From: Cycas panzhihuaensis
Lineage: Eukaryota; Cycadophyta
Direction of reading: 5' to 3'
Assembly: GCA_023213395.1 (NCBI GenBank)
Contig: CM041465.1
Span: 59,403,741 to 59,467,740, forward strand
DNA length: 64,000 nt
Shown here: in pieces, positions 22,980 through 34,857 of the stretch
How the letters are laid out: each line of letters starts with the position of its first letter
Position numbering within the stretch: the first letter of the stretch is position 1
The notes under the pieces: generated by a model
The model's database searches: none
What the model was told of the DNA's origin: nothing
What the model saw: the letters and a program-made list of their open reading frames with translations, nothing else
Position numbers and translations under genes: made by a program

Positions 22980-25560
22980 AGCTCATCAATGACAGAGGAA
23001 GTCTTCCCCTTCGTAGTGGGTTGAGGAAGAGCCCTTCAAAAATCGTAATAATTAGGATACACAGGAATAGTCTTGGGGAGTGCAAGGGTTTCCAGAAGAG
23101 GATCAAGGTGAGATATAGATGAAGAGGCACTGTTCATCTCTTTGATCGTTTGAGATTAAGTTAAAGCATATAATGGGATAGTCTCAAGCAATTGAATGAC
23201 CTTCTTTCCCATATGCCGGGATTGTGAAAGTGAAGAGGTATGTCAGTTAGGGGAACCTGAAGAAGAGGATGAATTCTTCGCACCCTTCCCTTTAGCTTGT
23301 GAAGGGCGAGGGTTTGGAGACCTTCCTTGGTTCCGTTTATTCTTCTTCTAGGGGTTGTGATCACATTCCTCGTGTTTGGGGAAGGGATCTCTATGAACAG
23401 GCTGGTCTAAGTTGGGCCTAAACACCCATTTATGGGAAGAGTCACATTGCAGGGCAGCCTTAAGATGTTGGGCCTGACACTTCAAGTTATCATGGAAGTA
23501 CTCCCCATGGATGGAGCACCACTTCTTCTCAAGGGAGGAGTCAGGTTTCCTCGCTTGAGAGGACTGGGTACTGCCACCCTTGGAAGAAGTGGCTTAGGAA
23601 GCATGGTAAATTGGCTTGTTAGATATGGGAGATAAAGGAGCCTAGAGCTTGAGCTCCTTCATAGTATGTTTGAATGAATATATGGTTAAAGTGAGGGGAT
23701 CTAGAGTCTTCTCGGTAGAATGGGAAGAAGACCTAGTGGGTTGTTGGGTTTTGGTTTCTTTTGACAGTGGGGGTGCCTCACGTCACTGTGAGGACTTTAG
23801 AGGCTTCTTGAGTCTAGCTTGGTCTCAATAGCCTCAAGTGCCAAGCACTTTGCTATGGTAGAGTCACATGTAGTTGCCCCCATCTTGAGGACTTCTATGT
23901 GAACTTCTAGATGAAGGGCAATGACAAAAAGGTCCCTCTTCAACTCCTCAGGTAAAGTAGCCTTAATAGAATAAATAAGGTCATGGAAATGCCACACAAA
24001 GTTACAATTCATTTCATCATCACCTTGTTTAAGCAACAAAAAGAATTTCATTCCACTCTCAAATGGACGAGCCACGTCAAAGTAGTTAATGAACTCATCC
24101 ACGAGCTGTTGGAATAAGAAGATAGAATGCGCGGGTAGGTGATAAAACTATTTGAGGGCATTACCTTAAAGAGATTGTAGAATAGTTTTATGAGGATGTG
24201 GTCATAGGCCCAGTAGTTAATGCATACCATAGAGAAGCTATAAATATACTTCGTTGGGTCTTGCGATGAAGTCCCATCGAATTTAGGGACTTCAAGAGGG
24301 TGAGGCAGTAAGTTAGTTCTTAGTTTCTTAATGGATAATGGGGTTGATTGATAGTCCATAAAAGGGTGTGCCCTTGACTGGACTATAGGGTCAATAGAAG
24401 CTGGAAATGATGACAGGTAGGTTTTCCTAAATCCTCCTTAGAGGGTTTGGTTTAAAAAGGGATATTATCCTCCCACCACTTGGGAGGAGGTGCGAATCCC
24501 ACATTCGAAGAAACCTGTATGGGAGTAGATAGGTATGACGTACCTATCCTTCCTAGAGAGAGCACTCCTTGCTAAAAAGGATCTTAAGGGAAGATGCCTT
24601 GGGAAGGAGCTAGCCCTCCTTACAAAGGTGTGATGTAAGGTGCCATATAGGATGGCAGAAAGGAGGGGTGAGGGACCAGATTCTGCCCATATAGGCCACT
24701 CGTGGGGGGCGGGACCTCATAAGGATGTAGAGGGTCCACCCCATAAGTAGGTAGGGAGTTCCCTTTACCATGCCCCCACGGTTAAGTAGTGTAACTGGGA
24801 GGCACATAGAGAGAAAATTCCCTAGGTTAGTATTGGGAGTATATGGGGATAGACCCCATGTGACTAGAAGAAGTAGGGGGACACGTAGGTCTCCTAGGTC
24901 TAGTGGGTGGTGAATAAACAATGGTAGGAGGAGGACTAGTGGTTTGACTAGCCATGGGCATGCTCAACCTAAGTTGAGAAGATGACATACCCTATGTGGT
25001 CCCCAAGGAACATACACCATTGGGGGAAGAAGAAGAGGTAAAAGGCAGACTCATCATGGGTAAAATAACTAGACGAGATGAGTGAGGTGAAGGAGATGTA
25101 GAAGAAGGGGGCACAATGCTTTGCAATACATTCTCGAACTACTTTGGGTATGATTGGAGGTGGGAGGCTTGGAAACATTAGCTCAAGGCTTTTACTACAT
25201 CAGCAGGAGGGGTATTTACCTGATTGTAAGAGGTAGAATGAGCCTTATATGAAGTGGACCCTACAGGATGATCCTCATGAGAATTGCCATGATGGTGGCA
25301 AAACTCTAAAGGAGATGAAGGTTTTACTCCATGAGTAGAGGAATGGTGAGATTGAGGGTGTGGCTGGTCACCTAGATAATAAATAGGATCTTCGCTTCCT
25401 TAGGCAGACCCTTGGAAGGAAGTAGGTGGATTAAGGGAATTAGACACATAAGCATGGTATGCCCAATCCGAAAGAGACCCCTCCATGATCAGATCATGAT
25501 CCAATATGGAAAGGGAATGATATGAGGGTTGTTCCAATAATGGAGGTAGGCCTCATAAGC
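22980..25560 (-). pseudogene. Gag of copy A
   Basis: The N-terminal two-fifths is Pro/Tyr/His-rich (frames near 24610-25500 minus). The core frames 24359-24048 and 24102-23797 give LPHPLEVPKFDGTSSQDPT, DEFINYFDVARPFESGMK and LPEELKRDLFVIALHLEV, the retrotransposon gag core. The zinc motif CSIHGEYFHDNLKC (CxxHxxxxHxxxxC) is near 23510, as in Tat/Athila-type gag. Basic, Ser-rich sequence follows, up to the protease. Gag packages the RNA. Frameshifts and stops are frequent, with copy C the closest comparison. Confidence 0.88.
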
Positions 25561-25723
25561 GACGTGAGAATTGTCACATACAAGTCTTGCCTATATGTTG
25601 GAAGAAGAGATAAGCAAGGTAGTGCACGCGTTTGGGGCTTCCCAACAAGATCAAAAGGGAAAGCTACCAAGAGGTAGTAGTACCAACAAGAAAGGGAGAA
25701 AGATTGATTCCCTTACTGGTAGG

Positions 25724-25742
25724 TCCCCAGTATGGTCGCAAG
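25724..25742 (-). other. Primer binding site, copy A
   Basis: On the minus strand it reads TTGCGACCATACTGGGGACC, one base after the LTR end. Copy C has TGGCGACCATACTGGGGACC at the same place. The TGGCGACY..GCTGGGGA type is that used by Tat/Ogre elements (tRNA-Arg, from memory). Confidence 0.8.
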
Positions 25743-27998
25743 TGGAATCACATCTATGGGGATGGTAACTACACCTGGTTAGGGCTAGGACTATCGACGG
25801 AAGGCTCCAAAATGAAGGGATCAATCCAACAAGTGTAAGGAAACACCCACACAGGGTGTCCATATGTCAGAACGTAGGTTTAAGACCCATAAATGGCGCA
25901 CGACTTCCTAGGTAACTTAGTCTTTAGATTTTGGAGGGTAGCATAAGTGAGGGATGTCTTCGGTTGCCTGAGTAACCTCAAAATAGGGGTCTTCCCACTC
26001 TTGCATGGCCACAAGGAGAAGGCAAGACCCAACAAGGAAGCAGGTCCTCATGGAAAAACCAAGGGATGTAGATGGGATATGTATAAGTATAAAGAGGTAA
26101 AAGGAGGAGGTCTTAGAGGACGAGTCCTCTAAGAACCAACCCACCCAAAGGGAGTGTTGGATGGACAAAGAATGGTGGCAGAAGAAGTTTCTACCACTTT
26201 ATGTGTGAGGGAGTCTAATCTCTACGTGCAATAATAGGGGTGGAGACTAGTTGTATATGTGTGCGAATGAGAGGTAAGTAAAACATATATGTGTAAAAGA
26301 CAATAAATGCACTTTTTCTCTCATTTTCTCTCAAAGATAAATCCTCACTCTCATTTTATTTTAAGCAAAGGAAGGAGAAAGAAAAGAGATAAACCAATAT
26401 ATCATACAAAGTGAATGGAAATGTAAGTGGATGGAAAGAGAGAAGGGGATATCTCCTATTAAATGCTCTTTCCTAAAGTGTGAACTAATGTGCAAATGAA
26501 TGATGCAAGTTGGTTCTCTTTTACCTTATTCTTTTATGTTCTTTTCATGCAAACATATAAACTAAAAGAAGCAAGAAAAGACCAACAAAATGAAAGCAAC
26601 ATACCTGGAAAGATGATGCAGCTGAAATGTGATTTCCATCTTATGCTACACATGCTTTTTCCTTTCCCTCTGCTGACGCATGAACGACGTAGGGGTTTCC
26701 TTACCTCCCCCGAAATAAAAAGAAAAAAGCAAGAAAAAACACAAAGAAAAAAGGAACTATACAAAGGCTGGAATAACCAAGGAAAAGGAGGCCAAGAAAC
26801 ACACCTTGATTGTTGTCGTTTACCCTTCTCTGTAAATAGCATGAAAAACCTACAATCACAAAGTTCCTTGCCCTTTCCCAAGGGGCTGCTAGGCTACAAA
26901 GCAAATATATGTATATATATGTAATAGTAAAATGCTAAAATACTACAAGTTAAAGTACTTCAAGTTAAGTAATCTTCCACCAAAGAATAACTCTACATTT
27001 CTTAAGGAAACCAACAACACCAGACTAGGTATGGGGGAGGTTAGCCTTAGAATGGCTAACCCTCCAATAAGTACACCTCCACATTGCCCTTGGACACAAG
27101 AAATAGCAGGTTGGGATAGCCTATTGGCAGTATATAATAAGGGAAACAAACAACACGAGGTTTACAAATGTTAACTGTGTTGCAAGTATGAAACATGTAA
27201 TAAATTATAACGTTGGCCAAGACAAGACCTAAGATGAATGAGGGACACTGTTTGGGCCTGAAAGAGTTTCCCAAGAGAGGCATGCAAGCCTGGAAACAAC
27301 GTAGCAAGGGCTGCATACGCTGATATCCAGCACTGGCCAATTCCTAGAGACTCTCTGGTAATGCAAGAGAGGCACAAGTGGAAGAGAGGAAAGAGGAGAA
27401 GGGGGTTGCCTTTGAGTAGCAGGCCTAGTTAGGTATGGAACCCACCTTAGGTCCTTTCTCTTACTCTTTAGAATCCTCTCCTACAGCCTCCTTGGAAAAA
27501 CCAAGAGAGGGCAGGGAGATAAAGATGGCAGAAAGATAAAAAATAGAGGAGTTGCCTCCAGTATGCACTGAAAAATAAAGAAAGGAGGGATATTCTCAAA
27601 GATCTAACCTTTTACAAGATAGTCTAAAGGAAAGAAATGGAGCAACAATAAAATAGTACCTATTGGATTGAGTAGAGGGAAGATCTACCCCTGGAAACAA
27701 TAGGAAATAACCAATATAAGGTGCTTACAAGAGGGGTCCTTAAGAGGATATTACAACCTGGAAACAAGCTTGATGAAACCTGTAAGAAGGGCGTGGGGGG
27801 CAGACTTGGAATGAATCCTTACTTGAGGACATTTGTTGGTGAGCCTACTATTGCGAATCAAAGATGCAATTAGTGGATCTTAGGCTAGAGCACAGGGAGC
27901 TCAGGTGTTACAGGGCATTCCTATAGAAAACTCTTGTGGAAGAAAGAGAAGAGAGAAAAGAAGGTGGAAGAAGAGGTGGAAAATGAGGTTCTTTTGGG

Positions 27999-28005
27999 AT
28001 TTATA
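27999..28005 (-). promoter_or_regulatory. LTR TATA box, copy A
   Basis: TATAAAT on the minus strand in the context GGTTAGGTATAAATCCC, matching copy C (48446-48452). Confidence 0.65.
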
Positions 28006-28029
28006 CCTAACCCTAGGTTGAATGGATGA

Positions 28030-28037
28030 TTAGGGTT
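28030..28037 (-). promoter_or_regulatory. Telo-box AACCCTAA in LTR, copy A
   Basis: AACCCTAA on the minus strand about 25 bp before the TATA box. The same arrangement occurs in the 5' LTR of C, and B has AAACCCTAA. Confidence 0.55.
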
Positions 28038-28721
28038 AGGGTAGGGCTCGATAGATGTCAAGGCCACATGGTAATTTCATGAAAAAGGTAAAATTTTCCA
28101 TGGTAGATTCTAAAAAATGTTGAGTGACAGTCACCCTGTGGCAAACTTTGTGGTACCGTGAAGTTTACTATAGTACCATGACATTTACCATGATGCAGTG
28201 ATAGAGATAAAGACATGACAAAAATAGATACTTGGAAGCCTTAAAAGAGGGTACCCCAGGCCTAAGAGGGGTCGACCCTCTATCTAGATGACTAGGGACA
28301 GTCATGTAAAGAGGATGACCTAAACTGGATGGGGTACCAGAGTAGCAAGACTCCCAAGAAACCAATAACTGGTATAAAGATGAAACAATCACACTTAGTG
28401 GGGTGTTAAGGGCTATGATATGGCAAGGAATGTGATGGATCACACAAGTTGAGTGGTACTTAGGATAACATGGAGGTGTATAGGAGGGTTGTGGAGTGCC
28501 ATGGAGATGTATGTCCCACTGATCGTCATAGGCTGGAAGAGTAACAAGCAGTATGATCAAGCAACAGGTGTAAGATGATCACTCAAATGCACTAGTCAAC
28601 CATGAAATGAAAGGATGCTTCGATTACCTTTCTAGGGAAGTGGTAAAGGCAAAGGATAGAAGCATACCTGCACTTACCTGTGTCGACTTGTCAAGAACCT
28701 ATTCCTGATAACCAGGAAACA

Positions 28722-29590
28722 GTATCTCTTAAAAAAATTAATCAAATTCTTCAAACAAGAACTCAATCAACTTGTATTAAATGAACACTAAATTTAAGAG
28801 TAGATTTACCCAGACTTTTATCAAATGTTAAGAGAAATCTAAGCTTGACTCTCTAAAAATGTACAGACTACTTTACCTCCAAAACTACATCAAAACTTCT
28901 TCAAACAACTTTGAGCTAGTTGAGAAAGATGATGTATATGTTGAGATCTATTAGTTGACCAAATTTCATGAAAATCTAAGCACTTTAATTTTTTTCTATT
29001 TGTACAAGTTTGCATGATTTCTTATAGTTCTTTACAATCATACTTCTATGTAGTTTCCTATCAATTCCTTGATCATCTTCTCCCAAAGTGACTTTAATAT
29101 TTCTATTTTAAATTAAACACCTAGATACTGATAGTTCTTCTCTTAGGAAGTCAGAGAATACCTCCTTAAATATACATGAGAGAATGTAACCAAAACATAT
29201 ACAAGTGACACATCTTATACAAGTGTCTAGACAACATCAAGTGGGGTTTAAACATTACCCCTTAAAGAATCTAAGATAAAACATTACATTCTAATAAATC
29301 TCTTGTAAGTGAGGTAGATTTATTAGTTTGCCATTACTTTTATTAACTTATTAACTAAATAATCTATTAGAGTCATATAAATGGTTTCTTCTCCATATTC
29401 CAACTCTATATAAGTGGGTTAGAATTCCTTAACTCTATCAACTACGTCTAATTTCTTCATAGCATGATAAAATTGTTTGTTCTTTATCTTCAAATATTTC
29501 TTGGCTTAAAAGAACTTATTGGTGAATTTAGTATATGTTTGAAAGAGGCTATAATAATTTAAAGATGGAAATTTAAGACTAATACAATAT
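28722..29590. other. Unassigned AT-rich spacer left of a gypsy relic
   Basis: Sequence flanking the 5' LTR of copy A. No ORF, LTR or repeat recognised. The missing 3' LTR of A prevents a target-duplication test. Confidence 0.4.
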
Positions 29591-29593
29591 AAT

Positions 29594-29620
29594 GGAGGGG
29601 TGGGGGGGGGAGGGGGGTGT
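29594..29620 (+). repeat. G-rich tract (possible G-quadruplex)
   Basis: Runs of G4, G10 and G6, interrupted by T and A, in otherwise A-rich DNA. There are enough G for at least four runs of three or more. Confidence 0.7.
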
Positions 29621-29699
29621 ACAATAATGGAATGGAGACAATGCATCAAGAATCAAGAATAATGAAATATGACCATTGGAGTAAAGAAGACCATAGTTT

Positions 29700-31850
29700 G
29701 GTTGAAGACTTCTGTTATTTAAGAAAAATCAAAAGGAAAAAATAATTGAAGAACATAAAAGAAAGATCGCATTACAACCTATTATTTTTTACCCTTCTCA
29801 ATAAATAGGAAATAAGGCACTACATTCAATTAAAGAAATATTAGAAAAGTTTGAAAAGAAGTTTGATTCATTATAAGTCAAAGAAATTATCCCTAAAAAA
29901 AAAGCCCCTCCCCTTACAATAAGCGAAATATAATAAGTCCATGATACAATGGCTAGTGTAGCTTCTATAGTCTAGTATGTGGTTAAAATATGACTTTTAG
30001 AGTACAATGAAGTGATGGATGTAGAATAGCACATGTTCATATATGAGTCTATATGGACATGTCAAGGATAAATTGATGATTAAACAAGATGGAATGAATT
30101 AATGACCACCTTATGTGGTAAAGCATAGACATGGTATTAATCAACAAGGATGCAAGGATTGATCAAAGATTGGAATTGTTGTAAAACACAATTTATAAAA
30201 GCCTTTGCATGGAAAACATAGAGACAATAAATATTCAATGAACTATATAATTTACAAACACAACCTAGAGAGATATTTTAGGATTTTGCCTTAAGGTGTA
30301 TGGAAATATTTACATAATCTACTCATAATATGGATGTGAAATAACAAATTAATTATTTCCTCAATGGACTTCTAATAGAGGTAAGGATTGTAGTCAGAAA
30401 GAGGAAAGTTATCATCTTTTAAGAAGACATTGAAGTTTCCATCCAACTAGAAGGTGACATGGAAATATCCATGAATCTCCTAAATTATCCTCAAATCATT
30501 GAACAATCGGTCCAAGTACTATAATAAATGAATCTCCCAGGTGAGTAGATTAAAAGATAAAGTGTTTGATGCATGAAATGTCAAGGAGAAGGGCATTTCT
30601 ATTAAGAATATCCCTCAATACTAATAGTTAATCAAGATCACAGCGGGCTAATGAATTTTAAGAACAAATATCATTAATAGATTCAATCTCATAAAGCATA
30701 TAAAGAACCATCTTCTTCAAACCAACCAATTAGAGATAGAAAAGTTCCTTACTATAAAATTTATAAGATAGTAGAAAATTCAACTAAATAATATCAACAA
30801 AATATAGAAAATATTAATTATGCTAAGAGATCATTAAAGTATTACCATATTTATAAGATAAATATGCATAATATTAATGAATGCAATTTCAACATGCAGA
30901 CAAAGAATGGACCCAAGTTAAAGGGTTAAATAAATAAAAATCCAAAAGCATCAAGATAGATTAAATGCCACAAATATTGATAATGAGGACATTTACATTA
31001 CAATTGACCTCATTAATTTGGAATGATAGTTTGTATTCTTTATAACCCCAGAGACCATAAAATAGTAGAATATCCAATGATGTTGTTGAAGATAAAATAG
31101 AAAGATAAGCTTGTAAATCATTTAATAGCTATCAAAATATTAATATCACTACCTTGTGAACCTAAAATCCCAATGCCACCTAAAGAAAAATAATCAAAAT
31201 TGGTCACACAATAAGGAACAAAAGGAGGAGTAAAGCAATGTCATAATAGATAACCAATAGTACATAATAAGAATGGAATGCATAAGATGACATATCTAGA
31301 TCTACTCCAAGAAAAGAAAATATTCTTAGAAAATTAGAATGAGTTGAACTCGGAACAATCATTCCAATAAAAGAAGAGGGATTTCCTCCTTACAATTTTG
31401 TGCAAGCTATGTGAAGAGATTGTCAAGGAAGACAAAGCCCATCAAGTTCTCATAATGATTTGTTCAATAATTTTTGAGATCTTACATATAGTCAATAAAT
31501 GTAAGCCAAGGTTGGAGATATAAAAAGACTAACAAATGTCTCAATCATAAGTTAAAGGAGTTGAAGACTTGGAATCTTGGTGGATATTCAAATTGATGAC
31601 TATACATTCTAAGATATAACTGGTAGCTTTGGTTCTCAAGTAAATTTAATCATAGAAGAAACATGGAAGCAACTTAAAAGGCCTAGATTGGTAAAATTTC
31701 CTATCATTTTAAAACTCATTAATCAAAATATTATCCCTCACATTGGTATATTTATGGGTTAGATCTATGAGATAGACTTTGAGGTAGTCTTATTACTAAG
31801 TGGTAAGAGGTATATATTAAACTTTGCTTGGTGCTCATATCATAGTTCAT
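29700..31850 (+). pseudogene. Decayed gypsy gag and protease remnant
   Basis: Scattered reading gives a gag-like string around 30160-30350 (DWNCCKTQFIKAFAWK, FNELYNLQTQPREIF, DFALRCMEIFT, NYFLNGLLIEVR), matching the classical retrotransposon gag domain. At 30570-30611 it reads CMKCQGEGHFY, stop, EY: a CCHC zinc knuckle in which the last Cys is Tyr and one position is a stop. About 31620-31850 reads SQVNLIIEETWKQLKRPRLVKFP and later FEVVLLLSGKRYILNFA, which resembles the plant gypsy protease region (GSGVNIITE..W). No RT was seen. This is older than A, B or C and a different lineage. Confidence is moderate because every block is degraded. Confidence 0.6.
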
Positions 31851-32139
31851 ATTAATTTCCTATAATGGTACATGCTTAATGCTAAATATAATTAGTTAAT
31901 ATTAATCCAAATATGTGAATATATTAGAGGTTCACATCCAATGGGCTGGATGTACCATTTAGGAGATTATAAAAGACCTCAAAGTCTATTGTAAAATCAT
32001 CTAAGTATTATCAATGTGATTGATTGATATTTTATGGCTAGATTTTTATCAAAAGATTTTCCCATATAAAAACTTATGTACTTTGTATTTTACTCCTTGA
32101 TGATGTGCTTGTTATGTATGATAAAGATTTGTAGTTAAG

Positions 32140-32142
<3 letters not shown>

Positions 32143-32187
<45 letters not shown>
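32143..32187. repeat. (TA)n microsatellite
   Basis: About 22 perfect AT dinucleotides. It ends directly at a weak primer-site-like sequence. Confidence 0.97.
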
Positions 32188-32190
<3 letters not shown>

Positions 32191-32199
32191 TATTAGAGC
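32188..32199 (+). other. Weak copia primer-binding-site-like sequence
   Basis: CAGTATTAGAGC matches 9 of 12 bases of TGGTATCAGAGC. Upstream (31900-32100) has LTR-like features (ATTATAAAAG, poly-T with TATTTTACT). It could be the 5' LTR end of the copia relic at 33480, about 1.3 kb away. Unproven. Confidence 0.35.
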
Positions 32200-33479
32200 T
32201 AAACAAAACTACGTAGCTAAGTTATAGTGAAGTAAAGGTGATAAGATTGAAGGCTACTTGGTAACACTAATAAGAGCATGTTTTTTATGATTCTTATCTT
32301 CTCTGACAACTAAAAAAGTGACACATATATACAATGGTAATTAAAGAGGTAAAATTCATCTATTAGTAAGAATTTATCAATATTTGAGGTCATAAATCAA
32401 TATTGGGTACCATTTAGTTTATGTTAGTCTTATGTTGAAACCATCTACGGTTGGCTGGGTAAGTGGGGTATTATAATTATCTATTGGGCCTTATGTGAAG
32501 GTGATCTCATAGTGGTGGGTTGTATTAGGATCATTCTATGAGTATTAGGCTCCATTAGAAAATTATTTAACATTGTTAAGCATTAGATTTGGTGACTAGA
32601 TAGCAAAGGAAAGTGTTAGCACCATATATAAGTGAGATTGGATCCAAATTATGGAAATGTCTACTTGTAATTGCTAGTGTAATAATACAACCTACTATTA
32701 AAGGATGTTTTGATGCTTGAATGAAGCTTATGATGTAATTTTCATACTACCAATTCATGTTATAACACACAATAGCTATGGATATTTGTGTGGGTACTAC
32801 ATTTAAAGTTGAGGATCATTGTGTAGGGTTAGTTTTATGGTTGGATGAGGTTTAGAGTTGTTCATTAGCCATGAATGCTCATAGGAGATACAACTGGTAC
32901 ATGTATCACACTACTTTGATTTGAGCAGCCACCATTAATTTTGATTCACAACCACTCAAATTACAGGTAAAATATGTATGTTAAAGTTTTAGAACCTTAA
33001 TATAATAACCATATTCCTTAATTAAAAAATTTCATGTGTTTTTAAAGCTCACGTAAATATAAAAGGTATATGGGTGAAAAATAAGATAGTTGCCTCTTTG
33101 GGAAATATTCCTTCAAGAAAATTTTTAAATTAGAATAAACATTAGAGGAAAACCATTATAAATCAAATACTTGGCCATTTTGAGTGAATATTTGCCATTT
33201 TAAGCAAAATTCCAATGTTTTTTTGGATGTTTTATCAATACTAACCATTTGGAGGTTATCATACATGACCACTTAAGTAATTTACTAGTTAAAAAATAAT
33301 TTTTAAGGGAATTCTCATTGCCGAGGGAGTTGTAGGTGTGGTGAAATTATCCTAGAGCCTACAAAAGAAATAATATTTAGTAAATGGAGGTTATGCCAAG
33401 TGTGGATCATTATTTAGAGTTTCAAAATTTGGGTGTGTCTAAAAGAGTCATATTCATTTTTTTCCTATTACCTAAGGAT
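32200..33479. other. AT-rich spacer, possible leader of copia relic
   Basis: No conserved ORF or repeat. Only the position between a possible primer site and copia gag suggests leader sequence. Confidence 0.35.
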
Positions 33480-34520
33480 TATTGGTTGTCACGGGTTTAG
33501 CTTTTGCACTATATACACAATGGATAAATTACCATAAGTGATTTTTAATGGCAATAACTTTAATAAATAGAAGGAAAATATAGAGCTCATTTCAATGGTT
33601 AATCAATCATGAAAATTTACAAAAGAAAAGACTGCCATTATTCCTATAAATGAAAAGGAGAAAGTTGTCATTAGCTCTAAATCAAAGGGCACTTATTCAT
33701 AACCTAGAGATGCCACATGAAATATGGGATAAATTAAATGAGATATTTAATGAAAAGAAATCAAATCATCAAATTGCATTGATTATGGAGTTGTTGAATG
33801 TTATTATTAAGGACAAAAATAACATAAATACCTACCTAAATAAAATAATAGATTTAAAGAACAAGATGGAAGAGATAAGATGATATTCATTTGATAAATA
33901 GTTATTGCTTACAATAATTATAATAAAACATTATAGAAGGTGAAACATTTAAAATAATAAAATATCTCATCCTAACCAAAAATGTTAAGCTAAAATAACA
34001 TAATAAACTCAAAGGTTTTGAATCTAACCATGCCTTAATCTTAAAGATGTAAAGGAAAGATGGTGATTAGGAGGGAAACTAATCCATAGAAGGATAAAGA
34101 AACATCTTAAGAGAAGAAGAAATTTGTTGGAAGGTGTAATTACTACAAGAGGGAAGGCCACTAGAAAAGGAATTATTAGTTCAAAAGAAGAAACCAATAA
34201 CAAGCGAGCCAAGATGATAAAGGAAAGAGCGTTGTTACTCATTACATATAGATCATGATTTTTCCTACTATATTAGTAGAATAAAGAGGCTCCTAGATCC
34301 TTAACTTAAGCACATAAAGATATATCTCCTTTTGTAAGGAGAATTTTATTGCATGGGATTTTATTTTCAATGATATAAAAGTAATTCCTAGAAATGCAAG
34401 ACCTATTCCTATGAAAGGCATTGGAAGAGTCTCAATTACAAGTGGTCACTTTGATAAGGTGTATTATGCACCTAAAATATTTAAAAATCTTCTATGTAGT
34501 TAAGAAATTTGTAAACAAGG
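33480..34520 (+). pseudogene. Copia relic, gag and protease C-terminus (5' part of split element)
   Basis: The open frame 33650-33883 reads NLEMPHEIWDKLNEIFNEK and NINTYLNKIIDLKNKMEE, the UBN2-type gag core. Around 34380-34520 the sequence reads VIPRNARPIPMKGIGRVSI, then SGHFDKVYYAPKIFKNLLC and EICKQ, the protease tail (family VLYVPGL..NLLSVSQL). It then stops exactly at the LTR of an inserted element (34521). The frame resumes at 37980 with QDMKIKLYKEM, as would be expected if the two parts were once continuous. The protease active site is not visible. Confidence 0.8.
34516..34520. repeat. Target site duplication, left copy (CAAGG)
   Basis: CAAGG before the 5' LTR and CAAGA after the 3' LTR (37980-37984), one mismatch. 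The codons across the junction rejoin in frame once the insert is taken out. Confidence 0.75.
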
Positions 34521-34843
34521 TGTTGGGTTAATGCTCATCAGATGACCCCACCTTGGAGTATGCAATGCACAAGGCTTCAAAGGTAAGTTAGGTAAGTGTA
34601 TATTTAATGTTGAGTATTATTTAATATTAATTTAAATTGAAGGTTAAGGAGGTTTCCCTCCTCCTCAAAAGTATATATTTCATGGGGTTATCTTCCCCGG
34701 TGTTCATCAAAACCACATATTTAAGGAAATTTCATGTACTTTAAGCAATATGGGTTAATATAAAATGTGTATCGCATGTTACACACTATGGATTGAGTTG
34801 TTTATGGTTTACTAATCTGCTATGCTCTCCACAATATCCCATA
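34521..34843 (+). repeat. 5' LTR of gag-only copia element
   Basis: Aligns throughout with 37656-37979. Ends CCCATA where the partner ends CCCACA. Confidence 0.9.
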
Positions 34844-34845
34844 TT

Positions 34846-34857
34846 TGGTATTAGAGT
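34846..34857 (+). other. Primer binding site of gag-only copia element
   Basis: TGGTATTAGAGT, 10 of 12 matches to the initiator tRNA-Met site, with a TT spacer after the LTR as in the element at 4500-12203. Confidence 0.85.

Larger units (their letters stand above)
14371..28721 (-). mobile_element. Tat-like Ty3/gypsy retrotransposon, copy A (3' end truncated)
   Basis: Reading the minus strand from the top: 5' LTR 28721-25743, primer site, gag, protease, RT, RNase H, integrase, then an antisense (plus-strand) plant-mobile-domain gene, then an archaeal-type RNase H. Similarity to copy B stops at about 14371, inside the segment between that RNase H and the polypurine tract. The last roughly 390 bp and the 3' LTR are therefore missing. 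The SPWPFSQWGLDLIG segment of integrase and the CxxHxxxxHxxxxC gag zinc motif place it in the Tat side of gypsy, without a chromodomain. Copies B and C share the whole layout. Stops and lost catalytic residues make it defective. Confidence 0.93.
25743..28721 (-). repeat. 5' LTR of copy A (about 2.98 kb)
   Basis: On the minus strand it starts TGTTTCCTGGTTATC (28721) and ends ...GTGATTCCA (25743). It aligns with LTRs of B (39752-42913) and C (47764-50654). It contains a telo-box at 28030-28037 and TATAAAT at 27999-28005. ORFs inside, e.g. 26490-26924, are not conserved and are not genes. Confidence 0.88.

Noticed and set aside
26490-26924. 144-codon ORF inside the LTR of copy A
   Set aside because: Not conserved in the LTRs of B or C at the same place and of low-complexity, Lys/Phe-rich composition. 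Chance frame in LTR DNA.
29594-29620. G-run as polypurine tract of an LTR element
   Set aside because: No LTR or partner sequence was found directly behind it, so it is only listed as a repeat and a weak finding.
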